5,759 bases of DNA from Candidatus Thorarchaeota archaeon. Its GTDB lineage: Archaea; Asgardarchaeota; Thorarchaeia; Thorarchaeales; Thorarchaeaceae. Position numbers and translations under genes: made by a program. Where the stretch lies: positions 1-5,759 of the forward strand of contig RDOF01000080.1 in NCBI GenBank assembly GCA_011365025.1. The letters are read 5' to 3'. Below are positions 5,369-5,759 of this stretch, in pieces. The notes under the pieces are model-generated. The model did not search any database. It was not told where the DNA came from and saw only the letters and a program-made list of their open reading frames with translations. Numbering within the stretch: position 1 is the first letter of the stretch; every line of letters starts with the position of its first letter.

Positions 5369-5759
5369 ATGTGCCTCCACGACATCAACCTGGAGGTGGA
5401 CCTCTCCAGACACAACCTCAATCACCCCGGCCAGGAGCAGCAGTATGATGGAACTCAACCGCCAAGAAGTCAGACCGCAGAACAGAAGATTGGGGAATTA
5501 GAAGAGGATGCTCCTAATCATTTGGATTATTCTTGGACCGGTCCATGGCCTACTGTACATTTCATAGCCTTTCTCCAGCCTCTTGAGAACACTTTGCTTC
5601 TGGCCAAATTCTGGGTAGACATTTTGGGACTATGGGGAGTAGATCAGTTCGATTTTCAGCTTATTGACGAATCAACCATGTCAGACGGTGAGATAGAGGC
5701 ACTTGCACAGTCAGCTTCCAATGACTTTGCACCGATGTTCGCGGATCTAGCTGCTCTTA
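5369..5759 (+). CDS. Cassette 4: shared module and start of a payload, cut by window edge
   Basis: The frame is open from a TGA at 5354-5356 to the right edge; from the ATG at 5369 it gives 130 codons. That ATG lines up with the M of LLEM inside the module of cassettes 1 and 2, so it is an internal codon in the parent and has no ribosome site. Residues 4-29 are the module (HDINLEVDLSRHNLNHPG, then QQYDGT). After a 26-residue linker comes WTGPWPTVH at 56-64 and WVDILG at 82-87, with exactly the spacing of cassette 2. After that the sequence is unlike the others (VDQFDFQLIDEST, then DGEIEALAQSASNDFAP) and still soluble where the window ends. The gap from partner C is about 50 bases. Its payload and any partner gene lie outside, so its type cannot be judged. 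Confidence 0.75.
   Translation, partial: MCLHDINLEVDLSRHNLNHPGQEQQYDGTQPPRSQTAEQKIGELEEDAPNHLDYSWTGPWPTVHFIAFLQPLENTLLLAKFWVDILGLWGVDQFDFQLIDESTMSDGEIEALAQSASNDFAPMFADLAAL
5375..5454 (+). repeat. Shared cassette module, copy 4
   Basis: It matches copy 2 at 68 of 80 positions without gaps, and shares with copy 1 an exact 20-base run, ATCAACCTGGAGGTGGACCT. It starts further inside the module than copies 1 and 2, so the left end of the repeat is ragged from cassette to cassette. Confidence 0.85.

Noticed and set aside
5280..5501. A 73-codon plus frame at the cassette 4 junction
   Set aside because: It reads the module in the wrong frame; the frame from 5369 gives the conserved protein sequence and stays open to the edge.
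352..5759. Reading the repeated modules as a CRISPR array or integron
   Set aside because: Repeats are 80-95 bases, coding, diverged, and hundreds to thousands of bases apart with genes between; no attC-like palindromes at cassette ends and no integrase seen.

Overview
The window looks like accessory DNA from an uncultivated prokaryote, more likely an archaeon than a bacterium, but it holds no marker gene that settles this. The hints are AGA/AGG as common arginine codons in the payload and partner genes, a mix of good Shine-Dalgarno (SD) starts and starts with none, and AT-rich TATA-like stretches instead of clear -35/-10 boxes. No rRNA, tRNA, CRISPR array, transposase or integrase was seen.

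Layout: (i) positions 1-193, minus strand: the 5' end of an exported protein with a clear signal peptide. (ii) From about 350 to the right edge, all plus strand: a head-to-tail series of at least four cassettes. Each starts with a short, GC-rich module (hallmarks HDI.LEVDLSRHDPNHPGE then FDGT) that has no convincing start codon of its own. It runs through a length-conserved acidic linker into WTGPWPxxH, and in three copies a VD(F/I)LG-like motif follows at fixed distance. The rest is an unrelated, multi-membrane-segment C-terminal payload. Behind each complete payload lies one or more short genes for 3-4-segment membrane proteins: one after payloads 1 and 2, three after payload 3. Payload 4 runs off the right edge.

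Interpretation (inference): this is the arrangement of orphan C-terminal toxin/immunity cassettes in polymorphic toxin systems. A conserved fragment of a parent gene's 3' part is repeated ahead of different toxin domains, each with its immunity gene. Here both partners are membrane proteins, which suggests membrane-targeting (pore-forming or depolarising) toxins with integral-membrane immunity proteins, in principle like pore-forming colicins. I recognise none of the payload or partner families. The shared modules could allow recombination with a full-length parent gene outside the window.

Two partner genes behind payload 3 have damaged-looking starts: a probable one-base loss in a T-run (4543-4546) and an in-frame TAA at codon 3 (4885-4887). 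They may be decaying leftovers, or the sequence may contain errors. A shared C-terminal helical domain links the small proteins behind payloads 2 and 3, so at least these two belong to one family.
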